A stretch of 64,000 nt of DNA from Paenibacillus sp. LHD-38 (lineage in GTDB: Bacteria > Bacillota > Bacilli > Paenibacillales > Paenibacillaceae), in assembly GCF_031157315.1 (NCBI RefSeq), contig NZ_JAVIFU010000006.1:124001-188000 (forward strand). Direction: 5' to 3'. The notes beneath the pieces are model-generated. The model was not told the DNA's origin, did not search any database, and saw only the letters and a list, made by a program, of their open reading frames with translations. A program made the position numbers and the translations under genes. This document shows positions 52,435-62,875 of this stretch, in pieces (the stretch's first letter is position 1; each line of letters begins with the position of its first letter).

Positions 52435-53394
52435 ATGTCTATACCAGTGGCGGGACAACCGGAACCCAGGCAGAAGCCTCGGGCGGGTTTGCAGTTAAAA
52501 AAGGGCATGCAGCAGTGGATCAAGGTGCTGCCTTTTATCTTCCTCGGCGTTGTGGGTACGGCTGTATTCGTCATTTACCCGATGATTAAAAACATCATCA
52601 TCAGCTTCCAGGATTACAGTATCATGCCGAATGCGGAAAATCCTTTTGTCGGATTCGAGAACTACGTTACGGCTTTTACCGATCCAAATAATAAGGTACT
52701 GATGGCCATTCGCAATACATTTTTGAACGTCGCGGTAACCGTGCCGATCAACTGGTTCCTCGCGATCATCTTTGCCGTACTGATCAATTTGCACTTCGTG
52801 AAGCACAAGATCGTGTTCCGAACGGTGTATTACCTGCCGATCATCACCTCTTGGATCGTTGTAGCGTTTCTGTTCCGCTTCTTGTTTGCCGGAGGCGAAT
52901 ACGGCCTAATCAATTTTATTTTCTATAAGCAGCTTGGCCTATTCCATGAACCGATCAACTTTCTCTCGAATTATTGGTCAGCTATGATCGTCATTTGGTT
53001 ATTTCATATTTGGAAAACAGTAGGCTGGGGCGTCGTGATTTATTTGGCAGCGCTGCAGGGCATTTCGAAGGAATATTACGAAGCGGCATCTATCGACGGC
53101 GCGAACGGCACGAGACAGTTTTGGAGCATCACGGTACCGATGCTGGGACCGGTAACCGCATTCGTCATTATTAACCTGGTAAACGGCGCATTTAACTTTT
53201 TCCCGCAGGTTTACTTCATTACACGCGGCGGTCCGATGGATCAGACGCAAACGCTTCCGAGCCTTATGTATTTGCAGGCATTTAAGAACTTTAACTTTGG
53301 TTATGCATCCGCGGTCGCTGTCATGATGGGAATTGCAGTGTTTCTGCTGACGTATTCCCAGATGAAAAAATTCGGCAACCAGCGGTTTTTGTAG
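52435..53394 (+). CDS. CUT1 sugar ABC permease, MalF-like
   Basis: About 319 residues, six membrane helices after a ~30-residue cytoplasmic lead. EAA loop EAASIDGANGTRQF near 220. The frame opens upstream at 52390, but AAGGAG at 52422-52427 selects the ATG at 52435 (7 nt). Partner of the next permease. No ATPase gene is present. Confidence 0.9.
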   Translation: MSIPVAGQPEPRQKPRAGLQLKKGMQQWIKVLPFIFLGVVGTAVFVIYPMIKNIIISFQDYSIMPNAENPFVGFENYVTAFTDPNNKVLMAIRNTFLNVAVTVPINWFLAIIFAVLINLHFVKHKIVFRTVYYLPIITSWIVVAFLFRFLFAGGEYGLINFIFYKQLGLFHEPINFLSNYWSAMIVIWLFHIWKTVGWGVVIYLAALQGISKEYYEAASIDGANGTRQFWSITVPMLGPVTAFVIINLVNGAFNFFPQVYFITRGGPMDQTQTLPSLMYLQAFKNFNFGYASAVAVMMGIAVFLLTYSQMKKFGNQRFL

Positions 53395-53406
53395 GAGGGG
53401 GACGCA

Positions 53407-54240
53407 ATGAAAACGAAATGGCATCTTCAGCTTCTGGTCTACAGCATTATCGTGCTTGGAGCATTGGCTTTCCTATTCCCCTTCGTATATATGATAATGA
53501 CCAGCTTTATCAAGGGAGCGTATTCACTGCCAAGGCCTAAGGAAGTATTTTCAGTGGTACCCAATCTTTACAACTATCAGCTCGTATGGGGCAAAAACAA
53601 CTTTGCGAGGTACTTTCTAAACAGCTCGCTCGTTACGCTCGTATCGATGGCGGGAAGCCTGTTTCTCGGCTGCTTGACCGCATACGGCTTTGCCAGGTTC
53701 ACGTTCCCGGGCAAGGAATTTCTGTTCCGAATGTTTCTGCTTACGATGATGATTCCCGGCGTGATCAACATTATTCCGCAGTTCCTGATCATCAAATCAT
53801 TCGGTCTGGTTAACACGTACTGGGGCCTATGGTTGATTTATATCGGCGGCGGCGTCGTCGGAAGCACGTTTTTTCTACGCGGCTTCTTCCAGAGCATTCC
53901 GAAGGAATACGAGGAGTCCGTGCTGATCGACGGCGGCGGCAATTGGCGCATTTTCTGGAATATTTACCTGCCGCAATCAATGCCGGCTATCGCGACGCTT
54001 GCGGTTCTATCCTTCCAAGGGACATGGGAAGAGTATTTTACGGCGCTCGTTATTATTAAAGACGAGGCGCTGCGCACGCTGCCGGTCGCGCTGCTTATGT
54101 TTAACGACAAGTATGCAACAAACTATTCTTGGGTATTTGCAGCATCCATTATCGCGCTTATACCGACCGTGCTGCTCTATATTGTTTTCCAGAAGAGATT
54201 CGTACAGGGCGGCTTTAACGAGGGCGGAGTAAAAGGATAA
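53407..54240 (+). CDS. CUT1 sugar ABC permease, MalG-like
   Basis: 277 residues and six membrane helices, with the EAA loop ESVLIDGGGNWRIF near 172 (Glu-Ser in place of Glu-Ala). It ends GGFNEGGVKG, a common C-terminus of MalG-type permeases. GGAGGGGG 5 nt upstream of the ATG. It starts 12 nt after the MalF-like gene. Confidence 0.9.
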   Translation: MKTKWHLQLLVYSIIVLGALAFLFPFVYMIMTSFIKGAYSLPRPKEVFSVVPNLYNYQLVWGKNNFARYFLNSSLVTLVSMAGSLFLGCLTAYGFARFTFPGKEFLFRMFLLTMMIPGVINIIPQFLIIKSFGLVNTYWGLWLIYIGGGVVGSTFFLRGFFQSIPKEYEESVLIDGGGNWRIFWNIYLPQSMPAIATLAVLSFQGTWEEYFTALVIIKDEALRTLPVALLMFNDKYATNYSWVFAASIIALIPTVLLYIVFQKRFVQGGFNEGGVKG

Positions 54241-54267
54241 CTAGACGACTTGGGAAGGAAAGATGTC

Positions 54268-56049
54268 GTGATACACCAAAAAGTAAAGTCGACTGCGCTT
54301 GCAGCGATGAGCTGCCTGCTTATTTTGGCAGCAGGCTGCAGCAAAGAGAGGGAGATTGCGGCAGAATCGGTGGTCAGCCAAGGCATTATGAGCGGACTGT
54401 CCACCGACAAAGCGGCTTATCGTCCCGGCGAGAAAGTTAGCTTTAAGCTCGATTTGAGCACGGCGGAGCCGAAAGCGAAGGTCATCGTCCAGTATCGTCA
54501 TCTCGGTGAGATAGTCAGCGAGCAGGAGCTAAAGGCCGAGGGCGAACAAATCGCTTGGAGCTGGACGCCTCCGCAGGAAGACGGCAAGGGTTATATGGCT
54601 GAAGTATTCTTAACGGCTAAGGGAGAGATTAAGGATCATCAGAACATAGCGGTCGATGTATCCGCCGACTGGAGCAAGTTCCCGCGATACGGTTATTTAG
54701 CCGATTTCCACAAGATGGGCGAGGAAGAATTAGCGGCCGTCATTGAACGGCTGAATCGCTTCCACATTAACGGCATCCAATTTTATGATTGGCAATATAA
54801 GCATCATGATCCGCTAAAAATGGATGGAAACAAACCGGCTTCAGTGTGGCCGGATATTGCAAACCGCGAGGTCTCTTACGATACGATTAAAGGTTATATC
54901 GACCTCGCGCACAGCAAGAACATGATGGCGATGAACTATAACTTGCTGTTCGGCGCCTATGAGGGCGCGGAAGCGGACGGCGTGAAGAAAGAGTGGGCGC
55001 TGTACAAGGACCCCGCGCAAACGAATCAGGATAAACATCCGCTGCCAGACAGCTGGGCCAGCGACATTATGTTGTATGACCCAAACAATACGGAGTGGCA
55101 GAACTATTTGATTAATAAAGAAATCGACGTATTTAAGCAGCTTCCGTTTGATGGCTGGCATGTCGACCAATTGGGCGATCGCGGCTCGTTGTGGAATGCC
55201 AAGGGAGAAAGCGCGAAGCTGGCGCAAGGTTACGTGTCCTTCCTGAAAGCAGCTAAGGAGAAGCTGGATGTCGACTATGTGATGAACGCGGTTGGACAGT
55301 ATGGGCAGGCCTTTATGGCGCCTCAGGCTCCGCTCGAGTTCCTTTATACAGAAGTATGGGACGGGCATCCGAAGTATGGAAACCTGAAGGATATCATCGA
55401 CCAGAACAGCAAATATAGCAAAAACAAGTTAAATACGGTGCTTGCAGCTTATATGAACTATGATTTGGCTAACGCGAGCGGAGAGTTTAATACGCCGGGC
55501 GTTCTGCTTACGGATGCCGTTATTTTTGCCTCGGGCGGCTCTCACTTAGAGCTAGGCGAGAACATGCTTGCCAAAGAGTATTTTCCGAATAAAAATCTTG
55601 CGATTCCAGCAGAGCTCGAGGAACAGCTTACCCGCTATTACGACTTCCTTGTCGCGTACCAAAACATTTTGCGGGATGGACTTGAAGAAACGGAAGCCGT
55701 CGTCTCCGGCACGGGAGCAACATCCGTTAGCGCAGATCCAGAGCAAGGCAAGATCTGGTCCTTTGCGAAGCACAAGAACGGAAGCGACATCGTTCATTTC
55801 ATTAATTTCTCGGATGCGAAGACAATGAATTGGAACGACAGCAAAGGTGAGCAGGCGACGCCGGCAGAGCGCGAGGATGTAGAGATTTCTATTCAAACGG
55901 ACCGCGAGGCAGCCAGCATAATGTTCGCTTCGCCGGACTACTATAACGGCTCGCCCGTTAAGCTGAGCTTTGAGCAGAAGGACGGCAAGATCACGCTTAA
56001 GCTTCCAAGCCTGAAGTACTGGGATCTTCTCATGATCGATTACAAATAG
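54268..56049 (+). CDS. GH66 dextranase-like lipoprotein
   Basis: About 593 residues. Lipobox LAAGC near residue 24 anchors it to the membrane. A beta-sandwich (30-125) precedes a GH66 TIM barrel: FPRYGYLADF, HINGIQFYDWQYKHH, the nucleophile candidate Asp300 in GWHVDQLGD, the acid/base candidate Glu362 in LYTEVWD, AAYMNYD and GGSHLELGENM. A C-terminal beta-domain ends LKYWDLLMIDYK. No CBM35 insertion is present, so endodextranase action on isomalto-oligosaccharides is more likely than cyclisation. The start is GTG 54268 behind AAGGAAAG. Membrane anchoring next to a binding protein suggests trimming of oligosaccharides before import. Confidence 0.85.
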   Translation: MIHQKVKSTALAAMSCLLILAAGCSKEREIAAESVVSQGIMSGLSTDKAAYRPGEKVSFKLDLSTAEPKAKVIVQYRHLGEIVSEQELKAEGEQIAWSWTPPQEDGKGYMAEVFLTAKGEIKDHQNIAVDVSADWSKFPRYGYLADFHKMGEEELAAVIERLNRFHINGIQFYDWQYKHHDPLKMDGNKPASVWPDIANREVSYDTIKGYIDLAHSKNMMAMNYNLLFGAYEGAEADGVKKEWALYKDPAQTNQDKHPLPDSWASDIMLYDPNNTEWQNYLINKEIDVFKQLPFDGWHVDQLGDRGSLWNAKGESAKLAQGYVSFLKAAKEKLDVDYVMNAVGQYGQAFMAPQAPLEFLYTEVWDGHPKYGNLKDIIDQNSKYSKNKLNTVLAAYMNYDLANASGEFNTPGVLLTDAVIFASGGSHLELGENMLAKEYFPNKNLAIPAELEEQLTRYYDFLVAYQNILRDGLEETEAVVSGTGATSVSADPEQGKIWSFAKHKNGSDIVHFINFSDAKTMNWNDSKGEQATPAEREDVEISIQTDREAASIMFASPDYYNGSPVKLSFEQKDGKITLKLPSLKYWDLLMIDYK

Positions 56050-56229
56050 AACAGCAAGAGATAGGCAGACAAACCAGAGCGATACGAAAGGACATTTTCG
56101 TTCGCTTTGGTTTTTATGCAAGCCTGAAAGCGCTTGCCTATTGGTTGGCATACTTACAGCTTAGATTCCGGCACCAAGAATTTAGGGATTGCGTCTACAT
56201 TTTAAAACCCATTAAAAAGGAGATTTGGA

Positions 56230-59200
56230 ATGCCGAAATTTAAACGTTCATTGACGCGAAAGTTTTTTATGATGTCCTTTTCTTGTTTGATCCTGCTTGG
56301 GCCTTCGCTGTCTGCTGCTGGCACACCGTACGTCGTTCATGCTGAGGTATCCAACCAGCAGGCGGCCATTCCTGCCGAACCGATTCAGAAAATGACGATT
56401 GGCAAAGCGAGATATTCGCCGGGCGAAAAAGCGGAATTTACGCTCTCCTTCAACGAGACGGCAAATTTTGGCGGCAAGCTTGTTCTTGAATTTTATCTCG
56501 TTAATCAGTTAGCAGGAAAGGTTACCCGCGACATTACGGTGCTGCAGGGCGCGGGCTCTGACCTTACCGTATCGTGGCAGCCGCCCCAAACTGATTTCCG
56601 CGGATATGTGGTGAAGGCTTATATGGATGGCCGTTCAAACGATTTCAAAACGGCGGCTGTCGATGTATCAAGCGATTGGACGCATTTTCCGCGCTATGGC
56701 TATACATCAGACTTTCCAAGCGAGACCGCCGAGGAGAGCGAAGCGAAGATCAAGCAGCTGTCTCAGGATTATTATTTGAACGGCTATCAGTTTTATGACT
56801 GGATGTGGCGGCATGACGTGTCCGTATACTCTCAAACGGATGCAAACGGAAAACCGCTAAAGGATGCGGACGGCAATTTTATTTCTGCTCCTTATGATGC
56901 AAGCACCTCCTACGCGGATCTGCTCGGCCGGCATCTGTACCCGATAGCGGTCAAGCAGCAGGTAGAAGCCGCTCAAAAATACGGCTCGGCCGCGATGGCT
57001 TACCAGATGAACTATGCGGCCCGGGAAAATTACGAGGATTTCGGCGTGAAACGGGAATGGGGATTATTCAATAAAAATGCAGTATTCCCGAATCCAGATC
57101 CGCTAAAATACCAGAACGGCTTTTATTTCGACTGGGTTCCTTCATCCTTGTATTTGCAGGACCCGGGCAACCCGGAGTGGCAGTCCTATATTACCGAAGA
57201 GTACAACCGCTCCGTCAATGAATTTGGATTTGACGGCATCCACTTGGACCAATGGGGCGCTGCGGACAATGATTTCCTGTACGATTATGAAGGAAACGAA
57301 CGCTTTTACTCTAGAAGCTATGACGAGCTCGTTAATGCCGTTAAGGACTCTTTAACGGTAAACAACGCGAAGAAAAACCATGTTGCGTTCAACATGGTCG
57401 GCGGCAACGCGGGGTATTCCGAGGTTCCGGATCCGGATACGAAGACGGACTTTGATTACAGCGAGCTTTGGACGGATAAAGACAATTACCGCGATATCAA
57501 GAAGGTCATCGAGGATACGAGGGCAGCAAACGGCGGCAAGGCGATGGTCATCGCAGGCTATATGAACTACAAGCAGGCGGTGGGCGATACGGTTGCGGCT
57601 GCCGATATTCCGAATGTAGCTAAGACGGTAGAATTCCTATCCCGCCTGAATAAATCGGCAGGGTGGGTAGGTGATTTCGGCAAAAAAGACGAGGACCAAA
57701 TCATTTGGACAATCAACGCCGAAACGGCGGGAAGCTATGATTTGACCTTGAAATACGGACATGATAACGGCTCTGGAAGCCCGATCGGCAGATTGACCGT
57801 TAACGGACAAACCGTGGAAACGCCGGTAAATTTCGACGAGAAGACGGGCTGGGGCAATCCGATCGCAGAGAAGACGGTGCAGGCTGATCTTCAGGCAGGC
57901 GAGAACAAAATCATGCTTCAGTTAAATACGAATGACTTGTGGCTGAACGTAGACAGCCTTACCGTAGCCGGGCAAGGAATCGAGAAGGAATACGAGGCGG
58001 AATACGCCGAGCTGATCAGCTCGAAGGTGGATAAGTACGGCCATGTCTATTTCTTTGAAACCGAAGGCGATTATGTCACGTTTCATGTGGAGGCCAAAGA
58101 AAGCGGGATTTATCCGATACAATTCGGTTACAGTGCCGGAACAGCGAATATTACAAGGGACTTAGTCGTTAACGGGGCACTCATTCGGGAAGACGCTGCT
58201 TTTGCAAAAACAGGAAATTGGGATTCGTTCAAGAGCAGCGGCGCTTTCGAAGTTCCTCTTCAAGCAGGAGACAATACGGTCACGCTCAAGCTTAACGGCG
58301 AGACGGATACGGGAATGAAGCTTGATTATTTGCAAGCAGGCGGCGAACGCTACGAAGCCGAGAAGGCGGAATTTGGCTGGAAGCCGGCAAAAGCCGCACA
58401 AATAGAAAGGCATGAGGGCAAGGCTGCCGGCGCTTATGTAACCCATCTTAATAATGCGCAGGATTCGGTAGAGTTCGAAGTGGATGCCGCTGAAGCGGGT
58501 ATCCAAACGATTGTATTCCAATATGCGAGCGACAATTCGCCTGAAGCAGAGCTTTACGTTAACGATGTGCTGCAGCCTGCTCTAACGTTCCCGGACACGA
58601 ATGGCTGGGGCATAGACGGCAAGTGGGCATGGCGCACGGCCTCGATTCCGGTAAACGCAGGAACGAATACCGTTCGGCTCGCGCTTGCCTCAAGCGGGCA
58701 ATTTATGAATTTGGATGGAATGATGACGAGCAGCGATATGATCTTGATGGACGATGCTGAGAGGGTCGAACTCTCGGGCGGCATAACCGCAGGCGGCGCA
58801 GGCAATACCGTCAAAACAGATAATCATAACGGCGCTGCGGATAAGTCCGTGAAGGTAAAGGTGAACGCTCCATCAGCAGGCGATTATAAGCTGGGCTTAT
58901 GGTACCGTTCCGGCACGGACAACACACACGCAGACATTACGGTCGGACAGACGGCATACAAGCTGGCGCTTTCGAATAATAACTGGTTTAACAATGACTG
59001 GTGGGGCTTAGCTGAAACCGAAGTCCATTTGGATGCGGGTGAGAATACGGTTACCGTTAAGCTCGATAACGAATCTACGTATATCAATTTACACGCGGTA
59101 TCTTACGGCATGAAGCTGGAAGCGGAAGGCACCGAAACAAGAACGAACGGTGTGACCAAGGGAGCGCAGTGGCTCGATGATTTCGGCCAAGCTGGAGACA

Positions 59201-62200
59201 GCCTCTCCTGGAGCAATAGCCAAACGGGCGACCAAGAGGTACCGGTCACCATTACGTACCGTGCGGAGGAGGATTTAGCCTACGCGCTCAAGGTACACGG
59301 CATTGTGCATCCCATCGTATTTGAAGGCACATCGGGTGAATGGAAGCCGTATACGCTGAGCGTATCGCTTTTGTCTCGCGAGAACGAGTTCAAGCTGCTC
59401 CCGCTGATGAATCAAGATCATTCGATTCAGGTGGACCGCGTGAAAGTAGGAGCAGACGAGCGGGAAGCCGAGCACAGCTCGGTTCAGAAAGCAGGCTCCG
59501 CTTCCGTCGCTGCCGACAACGAGGAAATCGGCTACTTGGGCAGCTTTAAGCAAAAAGGCGATTTTTTAAAGCTGACGCTCGGTGCTGTCGCAGCAAGCAA
59601 GTCCTATGATATGAAAGTGTATTACCGCAATGCGGGCGAGGCAGCAGCTCGAAGCATTTATGTAAACGGGAAGAAAGCAGGTGCTTTTACGTTCTTAAAC
59701 ACGGGCGAGGAATGGTCGTTTATTACGGTACCAACCTATTTATCGAGCAGTCAGGCCGCAAACACGGTGCTCATGAAAATGGAACAGGAGACGGAGCCGG
59801 AAGGCATTGCAATCGACCGGGTCGAGCTGGACGGCGTTGCCTATGAAGCGGAAGCGGCAGAACTGGGCTGGGAGCCCGTCGTTGCAAAGACAGGCGGAGT
59901 AACCTATACATTAGGCAAAACCGACGATCACGGTAAAGCCGGCCAAACCGTCATTTTCAACGTAAACATGGAGCAAGCGGCCGAGGAGCTGGTCTTCAAG
60001 TATAGATCGGGTAATAATCCTGCCTTCGATATCCTTGTCGACGGTGAAGAGGTCGCGAGTGATATTGTATTTGGCGCTACGCCCGGGGGCTGGGACGGCG
60101 GCATGGCTGACAAAGCGATCGCGGCTCCGCTCTCAGCCGGCGAGCATACCATTGCGCTCGTCGTCGCCTCGGACGGACAATATATTAATTTGGATAGTCT
60201 CGCTGCCGGAGGCGTGGAGTATGAAGCAGAGGCGGCCGAGTATGCTCCGGCAGCCCATGGCATAAAGACGACAACCGGAACGGTGTCTGGCTTTGGCGAT
60301 GAGAATGACTTCCTGACCTTTGATTTAAATCTGAAAGAAGCAAAGGAGCTGGCGCTTGAAATCAGCTATAAGAATGCAGCTGTTTCAAAGCAGTCCGCTG
60401 TAAGAGCTTTGTATATCAATGATGTAAAGCAAACGGAGCTTAACTTTGGCTATACCGGTGATACATGGTCAACGCTAGCTGTGCCGGCGGTTAACTTGGC
60501 TGAAGGCACGAACAAAATCAAGCTTGTGCTTGAGGAAAAAGACGACGAGGGAATTGAGCTGGATTACCTGCTTGCTGGCGACAGAAGGCTGGATGCGGAG
60601 AAAGCGGATTCGACGCCTGCTCTCGTTATTTATAAGGATTTACTGCTTAACTTCGGCCACACGGGCGACGAAGCGGCATTCCCGATCGAGGTGGAGCAAG
60701 CCGGCGAAACCTCATTGATTTTCACATATTCAAATGAGGGCTCTACGGCGACCAAGACGTTATACATTGACGATGAGCCCGTTCTTGATGAGAAGGGCAA
60801 GCCGGTTCAAATTCATTTTACGCCAACGTCCAATCGGGATACGTTCAACGAGGATGTATACTTTATCGTTCCTTATCTGAGCGAGGGTAAGCATACCGTC
60901 ACGCTTAAGCATGAAGCGACGGATAAAGGCACGATCATCATGCGCAGCCTGACTTTAGGTTTTTTCAATGAACCGTCTGTTCGATTGATGGATGCAGCGC
61001 TTGCCGCGATGGGTGCGACGCATATTGAGCTTGGCACGGCGGAATCCATGGAAGAAGGGCCGAACATGCTGGCGCATGAATATTACCCGAATCGCAGTAA
61101 GAAGATGAAGGCTTCGCTGAAAGAGTCGATGAAGGAATATTACAAGTTTATTACGGCCTACGAGAACCTATTGTTTGACAGCAAAGAGGATGCTGGCAGG
61201 AAGATAACCATCACGGCAGCAAACGGCTCAGAAATCAAGACGAGCAAGGATGGGGCGGCGAATACGCTTATGGCGATCGCTCGCGATAACAGCGGGAACA
61301 AGGGCTTTGAGCAGTACGATACCATTCAATTGGTTAACCTGCTTAATAATGATGAGAACTGGAGAAATGCGGCTGCCGAGCCGGAACAGCTCAAGGCGCT
61401 CAAGGTTACCTATGGACTGGGGTTAAATCAATCGGATGCTCCGAATCTTAAAGTGTATTCGGCTACTCCCGACCGGAACGGCGGGATGTTCGAGGAATTA
61501 AGTTATACATGGAACGGTACGGATCTCATCATTTCAATACCGTCCATGACCTATTGGAATATGATTATTATTGATCAGGAGGGTAACGGCTCGAAGGAGG
61601 AGATTCCGTCCTCAGTCGGAGGCTCACTGCCTAGCGGCACGAACGAGAGAATCGTAACGGAGGCGGAGCTGACAGCCGAAGGCAAACAAGCGGCGGTTAC
61701 ACTTCAAGCCGGGGAGGATACAATTCTGCTGCCGGCCGATGCGATTGCGGGACTAGGTAAACGAACGCTTGAAATAACGAAAGGGACAGCGAAGCTGACC
61801 TTTCCGGCAGCGTTGCTCGCACAAGCGAAAGAGAAGGTTCCGGGAGGCCAAGCTAAGTATGTGGCTATTTCCATGAAGGAAGCAGCTGCTTCGGTGAAGC
61901 AGAAAATGACAGAAGCGCTTCAGAAGGTGAAGGGACTTGAGGCTAAAGCGGCTGGCAGCGTGTTCGCCTTCGAGATCGGGGTCATTCATTCGGAAGGAAC
62001 AACCTATTTGAAGGAACACTTTAAGCAGCCTGTTAAGCTGGATATCGAGCTCGAGCAAGGCGCGGACGCAGAGCTCGCAGGTATTTATTACTATAATGAA
62101 GGTACATCGGAATGGATGTACATGGGTGGAACCATTGCAGGCAGTGGTCGCTCGCTGCATGCCGCATTATCCCATTTCAGTATCTACGCACCGCTTGTTT

Positions 62201-62742
62201 GGAATCAAGCCTATGAGGATGTTAATGCCGCACATTGGGCAAATCAGGCGATCAAGATGCTTACGGCAAAGCATATCGTTGGCGGAAAAGGCAACGGCAG
62301 ATTCGAACCCTCCGCAGCGATAACTAGAGCGGAACTCGCAGCTTTGCTATCTCGCGCTTATGGGTTGAGTGCCTCCGCCGATGCTGGTTTTAAAGATGTG
62401 AAAGCATCGGAATGGTATGCGGAAGCAGTGAGCGCCGTATATGAGAAGGGCTGGATGGCCGGCAAAGGAGCAGGCACATTTGCTCCGCAAGCCGCGATCA
62501 CACGAGAGGAGCTGGCGGTAATCGTTGCCCGCATCTTCTCGGAGGAAGAGGCATCGCAGCAAGGAAACGGCAGCCAATCATTCACGGATGCCGCGCAGAC
62601 GGCTCCTTGGGCAAAGCAAGCCGTGGAGCATGTCATTGAAAATGGGTTTATGAATGGAATAGGCGATGGACGTTTTGCGCCAAAACGGACAACAAGCCGC
62701 GCGGAAACCGCGTTGCTGCTCTATCGGCTTTTGAAAGTATAA
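56230..62742 (+). CDS. Giant SLH-anchored GH66 enzyme with nine CBM35-like modules inserted in the catalytic domain
   Basis: 2170 residues with a signal peptide. A beta-sandwich (~55-145) is followed by the GH66 barrel: FPRYGYTSDF, the nucleophile candidate Asp340 in FDGIHLDQWG, the acid/base candidate Glu412 in DYSELWTD. After AGYMNYKQAV (~447) the barrel is interrupted by about 1130 residues containing nine ~115-130-residue CBM35/CBM6-like modules, several beginning YEAExAE. The barrel resumes near 1580 with MDAALAAMGATHIELG. A C-terminal beta-domain, a linker domain and three SLH motifs (~1995-2168) attach it to the cell wall. Cycloisomaltooligosaccharide glucanotransferases carry one CBM35 at this same position, so cyclising or dextran-cleaving activity at the surface is inferred. 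Confidence 0.85.
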   Translation: MPKFKRSLTRKFFMMSFSCLILLGPSLSAAGTPYVVHAEVSNQQAAIPAEPIQKMTIGKARYSPGEKAEFTLSFNETANFGGKLVLEFYLVNQLAGKVTRDITVLQGAGSDLTVSWQPPQTDFRGYVVKAYMDGRSNDFKTAAVDVSSDWTHFPRYGYTSDFPSETAEESEAKIKQLSQDYYLNGYQFYDWMWRHDVSVYSQTDANGKPLKDADGNFISAPYDASTSYADLLGRHLYPIAVKQQVEAAQKYGSAAMAYQMNYAARENYEDFGVKREWGLFNKNAVFPNPDPLKYQNGFYFDWVPSSLYLQDPGNPEWQSYITEEYNRSVNEFGFDGIHLDQWGAADNDFLYDYEGNERFYSRSYDELVNAVKDSLTVNNAKKNHVAFNMVGGNAGYSEVPDPDTKTDFDYSELWTDKDNYRDIKKVIEDTRAANGGKAMVIAGYMNYKQAVGDTVAAADIPNVAKTVEFLSRLNKSAGWVGDFGKKDEDQIIWTINAETAGSYDLTLKYGHDNGSGSPIGRLTVNGQTVETPVNFDEKTGWGNPIAEKTVQADLQAGENKIMLQLNTNDLWLNVDSLTVAGQGIEKEYEAEYAELISSKVDKYGHVYFFETEGDYVTFHVEAKESGIYPIQFGYSAGTANITRDLVVNGALIREDAAFAKTGNWDSFKSSGAFEVPLQAGDNTVTLKLNGETDTGMKLDYLQAGGERYEAEKAEFGWKPAKAAQIERHEGKAAGAYVTHLNNAQDSVEFEVDAAEAGIQTIVFQYASDNSPEAELYVNDVLQPALTFPDTNGWGIDGKWAWRTASIPVNAGTNTVRLALASSGQFMNLDGMMTSSDMILMDDAERVELSGGITAGGAGNTVKTDNHNGAADKSVKVKVNAPSAGDYKLGLWYRSGTDNTHADITVGQTAYKLALSNNNWFNNDWWGLAETEVHLDAGENTVTVKLDNESTYINLHAVSYGMKLEAEGTETRTNGVTKGAQWLDDFGQAGDSLSWSNSQTGDQEVPVTITYRAEEDLAYALKVHGIVHPIVFEGTSGEWKPYTLSVSLLSRENEFKLLPLMNQDHSIQVDRVKVGADEREAEHSSVQKAGSASVAADNEEIGYLGSFKQKGDFLKLTLGAVAASKSYDMKVYYRNAGEAAARSIYVNGKKAGAFTFLNTGEEWSFITVPTYLSSSQAANTVLMKMEQETEPEGIAIDRVELDGVAYEAEAAELGWEPVVAKTGGVTYTLGKTDDHGKAGQTVIFNVNMEQAAEELVFKYRSGNNPAFDILVDGEEVASDIVFGATPGGWDGGMADKAIAAPLSAGEHTIALVVASDGQYINLDSLAAGGVEYEAEAAEYAPAAHGIKTTTGTVSGFGDENDFLTFDLNLKEAKELALEISYKNAAVSKQSAVRALYINDVKQTELNFGYTGDTWSTLAVPAVNLAEGTNKIKLVLEEKDDEGIELDYLLAGDRRLDAEKADSTPALVIYKDLLLNFGHTGDEAAFPIEVEQAGETSLIFTYSNEGSTATKTLYIDDEPVLDEKGKPVQIHFTPTSNRDTFNEDVYFIVPYLSEGKHTVTLKHEATDKGTIIMRSLTLGFFNEPSVRLMDAALAAMGATHIELGTAESMEEGPNMLAHEYYPNRSKKMKASLKESMKEYYKFITAYENLLFDSKEDAGRKITITAANGSEIKTSKDGAANTLMAIARDNSGNKGFEQYDTIQLVNLLNNDENWRNAAAEPEQLKALKVTYGLGLNQSDAPNLKVYSATPDRNGGMFEELSYTWNGTDLIISIPSMTYWNMIIIDQEGNGSKEEIPSSVGGSLPSGTNERIVTEAELTAEGKQAAVTLQAGEDTILLPADAIAGLGKRTLEITKGTAKLTFPAALLAQAKEKVPGGQAKYVAISMKEAAASVKQKMTEALQKVKGLEAKAAGSVFAFEIGVIHSEGTTYLKEHFKQPVKLDIELEQGADAELAGIYYYNEGTSEWMYMGGTIAGSGRSLHAALSHFSIYAPLVWNQAYEDVNAAHWANQAIKMLTAKHIVGGKGNGRFEPSAAITRAELAALLSRAYGLSASADAGFKDVKASEWYAEAVSAVYEKGWMAGKGAGTFAPQAAITREELAVIVARIFSEEEASQQGNGSQSFTDAAQTAPWAKQAVEHVIENGFMNGIGDGRFAPKRTTSRAETALLLYRLLKV

Positions 62743-62761
62743 CTAAGGTAACGGAAGTGAT

Positions 62762-62788
62762 GCAGCGCAGCCGAGTCGGCTGCGCTGC
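62762..62788 (+). terminator. Hairpin after the giant GH66 gene
   Basis: GCAGCGCAGCCGA and TCGGCTGCGCTGC are exact complements around a single G. The T-tract is poor (CTCGGCTTTCG), so it may act as a weak terminator. Confidence 0.5.
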
Positions 62789-62875
62789 TCGGCTTTCGAA
62801 TTTGCTGGGCATTCTATTTAAAACACGATAAATTAGGTAAACTATTAGTATCTCTTCTAGCAAGGTGGGCAGCCT

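Noticed and set aside
54841..55368. 175-codon open frame on the minus strand
   Set aside because: Antisense to the GH66 catalytic domain, whose active-site motifs are on the plus strand.
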